Shown here: positions 40,500 through 53,800 of the stretch, one piece after another
How positions within the stretch are numbered: the stretch's first letter is position 1
How the letters are laid out: every line of letters begins with the position of its first letter
NCBI GenBank assembly: GCA_013396525.1
Contig: VWYX01000011.1
Location: 1,293,032 to 1,357,031 of the forward strand
From: Chaetorhynchus papuensis
Taxonomy: Eukaryota; Chordata; Aves; Passeriformes; Rhipiduridae
Length of the DNA stretch: 64,000 nucleotides
Reading direction: 5' to 3'
Program-made: the position numbers and the translations under genes
Notes under the pieces: generated by a model
Seen by the model: only the letters and a program-made list of their open reading frames with translations
Told to the model about the DNA's origin: nothing
Database searches by the model: none

Positions 40500-41160
40500 G
40501 CACATAGCATTTAGCTTACATTTCAATTACAGAAAATTCTACCGCAGTAATTTAAAGGGAAAATATTTTTTCACGTTGCGCACAAGCTTTTTTTTTCTCC
40601 CAAATCCCAAATTTTGACCCAGTCTCGCTGAGACGTGAAGAACCGCTCTCTTCGAAATAAATTGGTACCAAATAAAATGTGTTTACTCTCTGTGTATGAA
40701 AGTGTATTGTTAAAAATCAGAATGTGAGCAGCTTGGAACAAATCTGAGAGCAGATGCGCGGGGCAGCGCCGTTAAACAGCGGCGCTTTTAAGGCTCTTCA
40801 AAGCAGCAGTCCGCAGGCACCGGGAATGCAGCACCAAGATAAAATACCTATCAGTGGCACTCCAGTTTGCAGCAAAAATAATTGATGAGGAGTTGGGCAG
40901 AGTGGATTATAAATTGCAGGGTACAGGCAGTCATTTCTGCTCTGGCCAATGTAGATATTAGATATAAAGACAGTCGCTGGTACAATAGAGGGCAGAATAA
41001 CCCACTAACTAGGAGGATTATATTTTATTGATTGGTAAGAGATAAAACGCCTATATTATCCCAAGTTAGTTTTTACTGCCTTAAGGAAAAAAAAAAAAAA
41101 ATCTCTTTCTGCAAACCCTGCATCAAATATTAATCAAGCAATAATTAAATGGGATAAAGA
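40500..41160. promoter_or_regulatory. CpG-enriched block, candidate developmental enhancer
   Basis: The first part (40570-40830) has about 14 CpGs, including cacgttgcgca, tctcgctgagacg, accgctctcttcg, gatgcgcgg and a GC hairpin at 40765-40786. The second part (40830-41160) is unique AT-rich sequence with homeodomain-type words (ataattgatgagg, ttattgattgg, tattaatcaag, aataattaaatggg). Coding frames are absent. The combination of a CpG cluster and a TAAT/ATTGAT-rich core fits a conserved developmental enhancer, but no conservation data are available here. Confidence 0.35.
40765..40786. repeat. GC inverted repeat, 7-bp arms, 8-nt loop
   Basis: agcgccg and cggcgct are perfect complements around ttaaacag and are followed by tttta. 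It resembles a bacterial terminator in shape, but in vertebrate DNA that reading does not apply. Confidence 0.8.
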
Positions 41161-41655
41161 AAACTGTCCTGATGTCTCACTTGCAATCATTTTCTCGGTG
41201 TGTAAAATAAGCCAAGCATGACTGAGTAACACTGCAGTACTCTAATACTGGATTTTTAAATTTTAATGTTCTGTTTTATTCCTAAACCCTTATTAGAAAT
41301 ACCAGTTTGAACTGGTAACTTTCTGGTAGTCTATAGAATGAGAGTGTTGCTCACCCACAACAGTGGATGCAGTGAGATTGGAGAGCAGCATCAACAGAGT
41401 AAGATAAGGTTTTAGATTCCTCTTTTGTATTACCTGAATCATTTCACTTTCACCGCAGGCTTTTTTAATTATATTTCCATGACAGAACACCGAGGTCAGA
41501 GAGAGCCTGATACAAGAGACCATTTACCTCCCTGCTCAGTCAGCATCCACACACGTGCTTAAGTACTTTTTAAAGGAAAGAACTTCCTAACCATGTGCTT
41601 AAAGGATTCCTGGCCTACTGAGGGGTGCACAATTAGGCAGCCAAGATGCAATTAA

Positions 41656-41727
41656 GGACTCAGGTTCTGCAGCTTCTGTGCCGGACTCTGCCAGTGACTG
41701 TTTCATTACCTGTCAATAAGTCATGGC
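41656..41727 (+). repeat. Probable MIR-type SINE fragment
   Basis: Blocks ggactcaggttctgcag, ggactctgccagtgact, attacctg and aataagtca follow the order of the MIR core (ggactct, ggctctgccactgact, gtgaccttg, caagtca), but divergence is high. Less certain than the two other MIR copies. Confidence 0.45.
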
Positions 41728-41915
41728 AGGTACAGTGGGCTGTTAGACTAATTGTGGTTAATGGGAAGTCCATGTCTGACATCACAACACAGAGGGATCT
41801 TTGACATACTATAGATAAGATAATAAATATCAGAAAAAAGTCTTTAAGAGATGCTGTTTTAATTATCCTAATTCCTTTGCTTTGCACTCTGGAACCCAAC
41901 TAACTCCTTTAAATG

Positions 41916-41965
41916 TTCATGGATGTGTTGCCAATGGTACTTCATGGATGTGTTGCCAATGGTAC
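41916..41965. repeat. 25-bp perfect tandem duplication
   Basis: A 25-base unit starting ttcatggatg and ending aatggtac is present twice, head-to-tail, with no mismatch. Perfect identity suggests a recent slippage or an assembly artefact. Confidence 0.95.
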
Positions 41966-44699
41966 ACAGCTATAGACTGACTTTTGCAGATTATGTTATC
42001 AGAGTGAAAGCAAAGCATTCACGATTTCAATTTAAAATTTTTTGGAAAGAGTCCATGGAAAGACTCCATGACAGAGAAGCTATAACCTTTTACAAGTAGG
42101 TTGAGTGAGAGTGGAGCTCTCAGCTTGGTAAAGAGGCCATGGTCAGCTTTACATGTGTTCCAAGTATCTGATTGAGACCTAATTATATGAACTCTTTATG
42201 CACTTAATTCTCTGCAGAATCAGGATATTTAGATGACAAATACCTTTAAAATAATGTTCCAAATCAGTGGTGCTGAAGGAAAAAAATGTGCCATAAATGT
42301 GCCTGTTCAATAATTAGTTCAGAATTTATGTTGTTTTCAGAGATCACAACCGATGGCCGGCACAACATGCCCTGGGTAATCTGCACTTCAAAGACAAAGT
42401 AGGTTTCATTTAGTTTGAACATCTACCTCTCACTGTACTAAATTTAAATAATACATAAAACTTGTAGCTCTGAAAAGCAGGAATGAGGCAGCAGCCAGTG
42501 CCAGAGGGATCCCTGCTCATGGACTGCTGGCTCAGAAGCCAATGAGACCAACGTGGCTCCCTGCAAGGCTCCAGCCCTGGCTCATTAGCAGCCAGACTGG
42601 CAGCCTGACAAGATCCTGCATTTCCCAGCTCTGCAGTCCTCCAGCAGCCAGTGTGGAACATTCTTGCCCAGGGAATTTCCACAATTTGCCTTCCATCAAA
42701 TCACTTTTACCGTGAAACATCAAAATCCTCTGAAACGCAGAAATTTTTTTTTCCTACAGCCTTGTACAGCTCTACATTTTCCCATGCATTACACCTCGGT
42801 CCCACCTCTGAGATTAAACAATATTGTGTTTGGGAGAGATTCCTTCCAAAATGCTGTTGTGGCTGCAAACAGGTGATGTACATGGAGCTGAGCAAAGCTG
42901 CACCTGCTGCAGAGACACACCTGCACTGCAGAGGGACTTGGCCGGGGATCCACTCAGTTCAGGACAATTCTATTATTTCACCCTGTGGCCAGCTGAAGGC
43001 AGGCTGCCCAAAAAGCAGCAAAGTTCTCCTTAAAAGAGCAGGAAAAGAAGCAGATGGCCCTGAATGAAGATATCATACTTCAAGAAAATGAAAATAATTA
43101 AAAATGAAAACCATAGAGTTAACTCTGAGAAAAAAAAAAAAGAAAAAAAGACTTTAACTCTGCTTGGATGTAATTTAAAGGATCTATAAAAGACCTGAAA
43201 TAAACATGGAGCAGGTAGAAAAATAGGCTCTAACCTAGTGACCAGAAATGTTCTCTATCTACTTTCAGAGCACTTCGTTTGTAGCACATAAAATATTGAG
43301 CTAAAAGAGAACTATTGATGTAGATGTAATGGATGTGTAAGCAAACTTCCTTTTTGCGTACATCTTAAAAGTAATTTAGAGCCTCATATGTTGGGAATTG
43401 CTGAGTCTAATTTTTAGCCTGGAGCAAATTTTTATAGCTAAATATCAAACTCTAATGATAAGGGTTTCTAATGGTCAGACTTAACTACTTTTCTGCTGCC
43501 AGGTATTCTAAATATCCCAGCCTACCTTTCCCAGAGCTGATTCCACACAACAGGCCGTTCACCTTCTTCACATAAACTCTAAATTTCTGCAACTTGAAAT
43601 TGGGCATTATTGGGAGACATTTAAATCTCATCTGTTTTAATGGAGAGCATGCGTTCATTTTCTTTCAAACTACCTTTGAAAGGATCATGAGCAAGTAATT
43701 AAAACTATTAGTTGACATTTCAGTTCTCAACAGCTCTATCTAGCCTAAAATTGTTCTCTTTAGAAATGGTAAATATATTCAAAACAAATAATTGTCAGTT
43801 ACTGAGAAAATAGAAACTGGGAGTGCTCTTCATTTCACTCACATAAAACTAACTTCTCTTGACCTCTCAGCTTAAAAACACTTTTTGTTTTGCAGTTGAT
43901 GTAAAATGAAGCACAAAAGTGCCTGTGCTTTTAACCAAATGGAGGCAGAAGTGCAAACATAATTTCCTGTGCCTAATAGAGTCCAGTGTTCACATTTCTG
44001 GTGACCAATTTAGAAGAAAAACTCTTCTATTCTATAGTGTCACCCATTCAGGGACAGGAGTCGTTCAGAAATGTCACTATGAAAACGTTATTAACCACTT
44101 GTTGCCTATTCCACTGTATTCTTTTAATCCTGGACAGGTCAAAGGATTTGGCAATAAATCAGAGAAAACCCAGGAGCAGAGTTCTGCCTTCTGCAGGCAC
44201 AAAAAGATGAAAAAACCCCAACCAGGACACACACAGGTTGCAGGAAGCAAGAATTCCATGGATAGTGAATCTTGGCTTTCTCTCATGCTTAACGTGGTGT
44301 CTCAGACCAGAGGAGGAACAGGAAACAAATCCAAGATTTCCTGTCACTTGTGTCACAAACACAGAACACTCAACATGTTTCCAGCTGATCGAGATATTCT
44401 CTGAAACCCTTCCCTAAACACCCATAAACTGATGAAAAGCATCAGCAAAGCCATCCGAGGAATCAGCTGCCATAAACTGAAATAGATTCTTAGACTTGCA
44501 TTCTTAATACCTTTTCATTTAATCCAATATGTTGAGCACACAGAAAATATTACTGCCTCAATTTTTCAATTAACTGCTGTTGACTAATTGCACTGTTATG
44601 GTTTATAATCACCAGAATGTACAGTTTTAACAACAGCATGGCAGAGTAGAGCATTACACCTCCTTAACTCTTGAAAAGCAATGAAAAATAACAAAACCT

Positions 44700-44960
44700 A
44701 ATAAATTATAAAAGGAATGAATTACGCATTTTTTACTTAAATGGTTGAGATGATATAAACTAAATCCAATGCTAACTAAAAAAAAGATTTTTTCAGTTAT
44801 TTAAGTCTGTTGATTGTATAATTAATTGTATTTGCATAGTAATATTTAAGTACTAGACACTGCAAAAGGAAGAATTCTGAATATCAATTACGTTAATTAT
44901 GGTTGCAGACTATTGGGAGAAAGGAAAAGATCAGTCTTTTTTCCCTTTATTTTCTTTAGT
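44700..44960. promoter_or_regulatory. AT-rich candidate element with octamer site
   Basis: A perfect ATTTGCAT (reverse octamer) lies at 44830-44837 between ataattaattgt and agtaatattt. Further homeodomain words are gaattacgcatt and caattacgttaattatgg. No coding frame or repeat signature. Function is inferred from motif clustering only. Confidence 0.25.
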
Positions 44961-46779
44961 ATGTGCTTTTCTGTGCGCAGCGGTAAGATGAGAGCTCCAG
45001 TTGCTATAACAACTTAACTCTCTATTATAATCAACAATCACCTGGGTTTAATTGTCATCCTGCCCTTCTAAATCAACATGTTCAACAGCAGCTGTATGAA
45101 TTCCATACATTTGGTTACTAAAACCTATCCAACATCTCAAAACAAGCTGGAGTATCCTCACCCATAACAGTTAGCCTGAAGCTGTCCTTCCCTTCCTTCC
45201 CTTCCTTATGGTAGAATGCACCACTCAAAGTTCTTTTCCATGTCCATGGGAACATCCTGGGACACTGATCCTCTGACTAAATCCAAAGCTAAATATGAAG
45301 CAGAACTGCAACTCAGTGTATGAAACAAAATAAATTAAAATAGCAATTCGAAATTTAAAGTATATTAAATGTTTAAATCTTTTTTTCTGAGAGTATAAAC
45401 ATCCCTACTTTCTACAAAAGAAATTCTAATTAGGTTACAACAGGAGCTAAGTTAGACATAAAGTAATGGAAAGAGAGGATGGAGCACCCAACGAAACTTT
45501 AAAATCTAGTGATGCAGAGAGACTAAATACAAAGATTATTTCAAATTTTATAATGAAATATAAAAATTTCTATTTTTGGCTTCACTAATGTTTTCTTTCA
45601 GTAATCAACAAAATCATATTTGAAAAATGGGAAATTTGTTGCCATTCTTCAAATATTCTGTAATTCAGGCCCTGTGGGCTCAGAATAAAATTAGGCCTTA
45701 TCATTTACCATTAATTATGATGCTGAGTTGTATTAGCAGGCCTTGTAAGTGACAGCAGAAACAGACAATCAGAGCAGAAAGAAAAAATGGAATCAGCATC
45801 GAATAAGCCGTGGTTAAAGAGAAGCTAAAAGAGGTTTTTAACAAAGGTACAAAAGACAAACAAGTGATGCAGTATCAACTGAGATAATTGATTCTTTCTG
45901 AACAAAAACAATGAAGGCTCAAATTGTACTTAAACTCGTGTACTTTTGCAATCACTGTTTCCTGCCTCATGCCCTACATCTCTTTTATAGTCCAGAAACT
46001 TGCAAATAATGCAGCAGCAGCCCAGAGCAACACTAAAAACATCGGGTGCATGACCTCACTTTCATTTATAGCACAAGGCAGAGATCCCAGAAAACTATTT
46101 CAGTGCAATAGTGGAAGCTAAACCAAAGTATAAACCTGGATAGCACAAATGATTCAGCCTCAGCCAAAGCTTTTGGCAAAGTATTAATTTGCTAGCTACA
46201 CCTCTATGAGTGTTTTACAATGAAAGTGCAGCAGGTCCATGAGAAAAATCAGGAAGATGGAATTTGCCTGCAAACATGGGTGTGGGTGCATCTAAGAGAA
46301 AAAAAATCTCTCACTGCGCAATCCTATCAGACTGTAGAAAAATCAAAAATATAATGGCATTTAATGTCTACTCAAGCCTTTTAATCCATGTATTTGTCTA
46401 TTTCATTCAATTATAATGAACATTTATAATTAATGAATATTATTTGTATATATAAAAATGCATAAGGACTTTATCAGGAAGTCATAGCACCCTAAAACCC
46501 AATTGTGCTGAATTTTTGGACAGCGACTGAATAGTTCCTTTTATCAGAAATCAACAATTCTAAAATATAATAATGAAATAAGAACAACTGATAGTCTTTG
46601 CTGAGGTTCACTTTGCAGTGGTGAAGAAATGGAACGAGCTTTGACTCCTGTTCCAAAAGCAGCATTCCGTAACACAGCAAAAACTGTCTTCCTTTTGATC
46701 TAAGTTTATTAGATCCAGATCAGAGAACAGAACGTACTGTTTATCTTTAAAAAGTAATATCTTTTTGATTCTATGTCAC

Positions 46780-47255
46780 AGAAGAAATCTTATCTTTGTC
46801 TTGGGAGTCCCAGACTAATGACGACAACATCAGGAGCTTTGTGAACCCTGACAGTGGCTCAGCCAATTACGGGATGAGCGATGGGGACGGAAACTTCTTT
46901 ACTCCTCTGCGGCATTTCTGGCAACCACAATTCTGCAAATCTAAATGGAGTCATTGCTTTTCGCCCCCGTGGGCAGAGCCATAATTCCTCACATCTACAT
47001 TCTAACTGGGTTTTCTAACGGCTCCATTCATTTCTCAATCTCCCTAATAAGATTGCCAGAGAGGACAGCTTGTCTCTGGAGTTATTTCTCTTCTGAAAGG
47101 ACAAAAATCATCGTTCGGCCTCTCAGCGTCGCGTTTGGGCCATCAGAACTTGTCAAATTAAACAAACTAATATTGCAGTTGGAAATGAGGAATGAAAGGG
47201 ACAAAAGAGGGCTCTGTGCTTCCTGGAACTTCCAGATTTGGTAAAGTCAAACATG
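46780..47255. promoter_or_regulatory. CpG-enriched block, candidate conserved element
   Basis: About fifteen CpGs in 480 bases, concentrated at 47110-47140 (atcgttcggcc, agcgtcgcg). The composition differs sharply from the AT-rich sequence on both sides. Open frames of 62 and 99 codons exist on the plus strand (46796-46984 and 46945-47244) in different phases, with no recognised domain. It may be a conserved enhancer, an orphan CpG island or an untranslated exon. Confidence 0.35.
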
Positions 47256-47514
47256 TTTGAGAAGCAGCTCCTCACCTCTGAAATACAGAGGAATGTTTAT
47301 TAGACTGAGGGCAGTCTTGGCATTCTCCGGGCGGTGTGAAAATTTTCACATTTAAAACTAAAAATTGTAACCAACTATTGAAGTACCACTTCACACAGCA
47401 GTAACAGAATGTAGAAAAGAGTATTAATATTGAATAATATAATTCATAATATTGAATAAGCAAGGGCAGTTTTGAGGCAATTTTCTCAGGCAAAACAGAA
47501 GCCAAAAAAAGTCT

Positions 47515-47795
47515 CAGCTGGTAAAAACAAACAAAAACCAAACAAAAACCCCAAAGAAACAAACAAACAAAAACCAAATGAAAAACCATACAAACAAAAA
47601 AAAACCCAAAAAAAACCCCAACAAAACCCAAAACTCCGCAAGCTTTTAATAATCTCAAGCAGGCTACAGGAAAAAAACAAAAAAACAAAACAACAACAAC
47701 AAAAAAACCCCCCCACACACACACAAAAAAAAAAAAACCAAAAAACCAAAAAAAACCCCAAACAAAACCAAAACAAACAAACAAAAAAAGACCCA
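47515..47795. repeat. A/C-only low-complexity tract
   Basis: Two blocks (about 47520-47635 and 47690-47795) consist almost entirely of A and C on the plus strand, in aaaca, aaaacccc and cacacaca units. A normal-composition stretch of about 55 bases separates them. The opposite strand is G/T-only, which explains the Phe/Val/Gly/Cys-rich frames (112 and 170 codons) there; these are not genes. Several GGG/GGGG runs on the minus strand are spaced by T tracts. Confidence 0.93.
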
Positions 47796-47809
47796 GTGCA
47801 GAAATAAAT

Positions 47810-50800
47810 AAATTTTCCAGTCAAGTTAGGAAAAACTATTCTTGATTACACCAATGATCTATCATTTCAATATGTGAAATTTTTAGCCCAGAGTAGCTAC
47901 AAGAAATTTCTACAAACTTTATTTAAAGAACATGTCAAGTGAGAAGCTTGCCTTAATTTGTATGTGTGTGAAATACCTACATCATCTCATTTCACTTCAT
48001 TATTCTGCACTAACAGACACGAACTGTCCAAACACATTGGTTTAAAAACTGCATCTCTTTGCAGAACTAAAAAAATCCTATTAGAAACCTAAAGCTCTAC
48101 AACAGCTTCAATTTAGAGGCTGAGAAACTGACCTTAAGTGGGAAGGATCTGTGTGCAATTTTTTTGCTACTCAGTCAATATATACATTTTCCTCTCTTAA
48201 TTAAGATATTCCCAGTAATTTTATTTTATCTTAATTCCACCAAATGTGAGAGTTATTAAAGCTAAATTAACATGCTTCTTGCTGTAGCGGTTTCTTCTTA
48301 AATTCCCATTTTTCACTGTGTCCAAGGTGCCCGTTTCAACCAACTCTTGAGGAAACAGAACATTATTCACATAATCTGCTACCTGCTCCTACCATGGTAA
48401 ATTCAATTGCCTCACAGTTCAAAGATTGAGAAAAAAAGAAATCTTCAGATTCATTGTTCATTTGTAAAGAGCAAATGGAAATAGAAAGTGAAGAGACAAC
48501 CCGGATTTTGATAGAGTTGACTTTCTTTGAGACAGAGAAAATATCAGAGAGTGCAAACATTGCAGTGAGTGAAAATAGGGTCGACATCACAAGGAATGTT
48601 TGTTGTCTGATAGAAAACGTGCCTTTGAAAACTCAGCAAACAATATCAAAAGCTTAGGTTTTGTCTCCAGCCCAACGTACAGACTGGTGCAATCCAAACC
48701 ATCCAGTGCTTTTAATAGAGTAAACTCCAATTACGTGGAATCAGATGCAGCTGACTGCAGCTCTTTGCATGACATTTTCTGGCAAGTTTTAAAATGAGAA
48801 CAAATCCTGTTTACTGACATTCCACAGTATCCACAATCTGGGTGAACAACAGTGTCTGTAACTGAGAGGATGGCTATAAAGTAGTGGAATTGCAGTTCTT
48901 CTCCAGTCTTGGATTCTCAGGCAGAGCCAAGGAACCAGGCAGTACTGGGACAATATTTCCTTAAATAACTTATTTCACACATTGCCTTGATTTCAATGGG
49001 ATCTTTTGCTTTGATGTGGATTCCTTATTTAGACAAATACTGATTGCAAAAAATCCAAAACAATGACCCATTGCTTCTTGAAGGAAGAAACATTTTTCCC
49101 CCCAAATGGTTAAAAACTAAAAATTAAAAATAAAACTGTGTATAACAAAACAGAATATTTCCTGGAACTTGTGGAACAAACCTACCTGAAGATACCTTTT
49201 TCTTTCATGTGCTGTCTGCATAATTCTGTACACGACTTGGGTATTTTTTGAACAGATGGACAAGAGGCAGGAGGGTGCCCAGACTGGACAGAGGGACAGT
49301 CCCTGCCATGGCCTGTCATGCCCAGCAGTCACCAGGGGTGGCTGAGGCTCTTTCCAAAGTCAGCATTGCTCAGGGACTGGCTGGATATTGGTGTCCTTGG
49401 GGGCAGTGTCAGTCACCTATGTTTTAACTTTGGTTTTTAATTCCTCTTTCTTTACCAAACTTTGCCTTGCCATGAGTTTTCCTGCTGTTCCTCTTGTATT
49501 CTCTCCACCATCCTGGGAACAGGGGGGTGAGAGAGTGGCTGTGCCATCCTTGGCTGCTGGCAGGGGTCAGCCAAACCCCTCTGAGCTCCTGCTGAGTAGC
49601 ACATGCCACTGTTTATGTTCTTTGGGTGGAAACCTCTGAAAACTGGCCCACCCAGGCCAACTGACCCGGCCAACTTCGTCCTGATTTGAGAGTCAATGTT
49701 CATGCTACAAAATTCCTCCTAGCAAATCTGAACCCAGGATAAAGCAGTGAAAGACAGCAGATGCAGAATCATAAGAGCCAGATCAACATTTTATGTACAA
49801 ATGCATATTTTCAGAGGAAAATGTGCTGAATAAATCTGGAGCACTGAAATAACACCTTTTTTTTTTTTCTGCTTCGCTATATGCATTTCAGTGCTTTCAT
49901 ATAGCTACTTCACAACTTGACAGCTTACCTCCATGATGTTTTTAATTAAAAGACATTAAACACTTCAAAGAACAGCTAGCCACACTGCCACTTTGCAGCT
50001 TCCTTTGTTCTGCTTGAGCAGAAATGCCAGAAACTGCACTCCACTGACACCTTCCTGGGATGCAAACGAGTGGTTACCTGAAAGCCTCCACCAGCCACAG
50101 TGTTTTCCCCAAAGTACTAAATTTAAGCTTTTTGGTAATTTTTGGCTCTTTTATTTGCTCCTGTTGGCGCCAAAATGGACAATCTTCAGAAAGAATGAAT
50201 TGTTGGGTCAAGAAACACAACTGCATCAGCACAGGCATTTCGCAGTGTAACACTCATTTTAGTTTTAGTCTTCAAAGAAAAAGGTTGATTCTCTTACACT
50301 AAATACACCTCTTTGGTTACAAATTATTTGATTTGCTCTCAAAATGATGAGCCATTTGATACATTCATCTTAAAGCCATCTTAATTTTTAAAACTTTTTG
50401 GCCATGTAACCAGTCACCAGGAATTTAAGTTCTATACAGCAAACTCTGAAAATGGCAAATTGATTGCAGACTCACAGCCCAAACTGCCCAGATATTTGAC
50501 CCCCTCCTGCCATTCAACCAACAGGACTGAAAAAGCCATTTCTAGAATATTCACCAAGACCATGGGAATAATAAGAATAATACCCTAATAATACCCTTTG
50601 CCCAAAGGTGAAGGAGGTGGTTAACATAAACCCAGGTGAACTGCTTTGAGTCTTGCACTTGGAGTTTTGGGCCACTTTTGACAAGAGAAGTGAAGTCTGC
50701 ATTTCAAACACTGCACCATTCTTTTTATGCTATGTATATTTTCACCAGTAATAGTTTACTGAAGTGTAGGAATCAATTTCTGCCATCCCATTCTGGCTGC

Positions 50801-53800
50801 AAAAAAATCTCCTAATTCTTAAACTACATTGTTCCTGCCCACTGCGTGCTAAAACCAGGTTAACTGAGATTAGTACTGAAAACAGGGTAAAAATAGATTC
50901 CTACACCAGAGAGAGAGATGGATTTAAATGTTATATATTCTGAAGGAGGAGCAGGGGGAGAAGGGACTAAGAGGTCTCACAAGGGGGATTAGACTTTGCT
51001 ACTTAATAAAATATTAAGTGACAATCAATCAAAGCGGGATGTGAGGGAAGCTCAGTTTTGCAGAACTGCTCTTTTAGGATTTGTTTTCCTTAAAATTTGC
51101 ATTCCTTTCTGCATGCTTGGGAGACATACGTGTGGTGGCTTTTTAGTGATTAGAAATGGCTTTGATCTCGACTACTTGAAGGGACATGAAGATATAAATA
51201 GTGTGAGTGGATACGATTAATCCCAGTAATGACAAACAGCACAAAAATCCAAGATGAGCTTTCCTGAAATTTCCCAGCATACCTTAGGAAGTTGGGCCTT
51301 AAGCTGGTGCCATTGCTGCAGGAATGATCTGTGGAAAAGGTCAGGAATACGCCAGTGCTCAGGGCCCCAAACACCACCAGTGCCAGCTTATCACAGGTAA
51401 GAAGGCAGGAAATCAGAAAAATCAGCTTTCTGCTTGAGTGGCTGCCGCTTTCCTTTAAGATGGACCAGGGAGCAAGAAAACCTTGCTTGTCCTTCCTGCT
51501 GCAACATCACTGCCAAAATGCCCAAATAATATGGGATGGCCAGGTATGATACTGAAAATAACCAAACTGATAAAAGGAAATGTCACCAGGAGATAATGAG
51601 GGCCCAGTGGCCAGGGTTTGATGGGTATGGGTGAGGTGTGAAGGTAGAATTGTCATTAGAGCAGTTTTTATCCAGACAGCTTAAAAAGTGGCCCTAAATT
51701 GTCACTAAGATGATGACATTTTCTGTATCTGTGTGAGACAGCAGTAAAGTGAGACGAGAGGAACAGTTGTTGCAATTAAAAGAGGAAATTTTTAAAGGCA
51801 AAATGCAAAAACCTTTAGAAGAGTCAACAAGACAACACCTTTATCGTATCCTCAGGTCTCATCTCCTCAGTGCAAGAACCCAGAGCTCCAGCAGGTGCCT
51901 GTCCCTCAAAGTGGTAACTTTCAAAGTCCTCTTATCTTGGGACAGCACTGCTGAAACCTGAGCTCTCAGTTCCTCAGCGGCATAAAACATATCATATAGG
52001 TGTAAACATATATATATAATCTGACCTAAATCCTCAACCTACTTCTTTTCAACAGCAGCTTTAATGCATAAAGTTGATTACTTCACTATGGAAAATTAAA
52101 TGGAATTAAAGAAAAAATAATGGACCAATTGCTCCAACAATTAAAGTAAAATTTTAGAGAATTCTGCTGCATTTTTCAATATTCAGTTGACTGAAGGAGA
52201 AATTCCTCTTCCTTCCCTTCCAAGTGACCCTATTCTTTTTCATAGATTCTTTGTATTCAGGGGTTATTCAACGAAAAGAAAATTAACTTGCAGACTAAGA
52301 AGAGTGATACGGTAAGAAAAAATAATTACCTAATCAGTGAAAAATTTCAAAGCTCTTATTTCAACCAAAACTGCCAAGTCATGGAAGAAAGACACTATAA
52401 TGCCATAGAGAACAGTTTTAGAACTTTCACAGCAAAACACATGAAGACAAAACAATTAAGTAGTCATTTTAATTTCCCCCTTGTTACTTTTTTTTAACGT
52501 ATTCCCACACCAATGTCTTGTATTTTAAACAGAAGTATAAAACCACAAAGCCTACACCCCACTCCTCATAAGCTAATGAATGTGTAAACTAAAACAATTT
52601 CAGTTCTTAAAATAAAATAAATAATTCTTTGGACCATCCCTAGGCAAGCTATTTGTTAGAAAAGTACTAATTGCAATTTGGAAAGAACATTACACAAAAT
52701 AGCTGTACTAAGTCTTGTTACCCAGGGAATCCTGCATTGCAGTGATAATCTTTCAATAATAATCATGTTTCTACTCAGTGCAAGAGCAAAATCACTTCAT
52801 TAAGTTATTTGTGTAATTTTTAGATATTTCCAACAAATTATAAAGCTTTGATCTTCTGAAAAGCACAACAGATAGGCAAATAAGATGCTAATATTATGGG
52901 ACTGTTGTTTTGAAACCATTTGAGGAAACTTCCACCCACCCAAGTGAACACACATTAGAGGATGCTGTATCTATAAAATTACAGAGTTCAGAATCCCATG
53001 GAGATGATGCTGGGATAGAAATCCCTCAGTTTCACCCCTGGATTCCTCTAAAGCAAGACTAAGTAGGACTTTTATATTTTGCTGTAACAGCTGCTTTTAC
53101 TTGGGAAAATGGGAGGAAGATCTGTGCTCAGTATGATGCATCACTAACTTTCTCCTCGTTGCACAGGAGCAGTTGTGTTCCCAAGCACCTCCCTGACTGG
53201 ATTTGGAACAGAAGAGCCATTTGGTAATAAAACGTCAAGAAACACAAACGAAATCAAAGTCCCAAACCAAACAAGCGTGCAAACTGGAAAACTGAAGGTC
53301 CAGCAGAACAAACAGACAGATGAACAATCCCAGCAGCTTTATTTGAGCAGCTCTTTTCTTGGATCAACCCCTGGAAACATCTGGAAGCCCCAACACAGGC
53401 AGTGCTTGGCCCAGCAGTCTCTAACCCGGTGAGGAACCTCTCTGTCTGATCCACACCCCCAGGATTTCCCCCATCCCGGCTCCCAAGCTGATCCCTTTTC
53501 ATGGCTTTCAGATAATATTCCTTCTCCATCTGCAACTGCCTCTACAAAGCCCAAAGGGAGTTTTGCAACATTAGAAAGAGTAATTAGAAATGTTCTGCCA
53601 AACAGGGACACTTCAGGGAGCAGGATGAGGGAGCAGCTTTGCTGTGTGATGCGCTCGTAGGCAGAATCATCCCCAACGCCGAGTTCCAACCAGCACAGGC
53701 ACTGACAATGCCTAAAAGTAATAATAAAAACCACTTCTAATAAAATAAACACCGTTTCCCAGAGGAATACAAGAGTTTCCTGACCCGCTGGTGGATCTGA

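Larger units (their letters stand above)
41161..46780. other. Non-coding DNA, no gene seen
   Basis: AT-rich non-coding sequence with locally GC-richer DNA at about 42480-43060. Frames reach 161 codons (43919-44404, not an ATG-supported gene-like protein). It holds a MIR-like piece at 41656, the 25-bp tandem duplication at 41916, an AT-rich candidate element at 44700-44960 and a CTTCC-type short repeat at 45187-45208. No RNA gene recognised. Confidence 0.6.

Noticed and set aside
40765..40791. GC hairpin followed by a T run, like a Rho-independent terminator
   Set aside because: The surrounding sequence is vertebrate nuclear DNA, where such terminators do not operate. The T run is only four bases.
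47272..47824. Minus-strand frames of 170 and 112 codons rich in Phe, Val, Gly and Cys
   Set aside because: They are translations of the A/C-only simple repeat on the other strand. The composition explains both the openness and the membrane-like look.
51705..51800. atgatga word suggesting a C/D-box snoRNA
   Set aside because: No CTGA D box at the right distance and no terminal stem.
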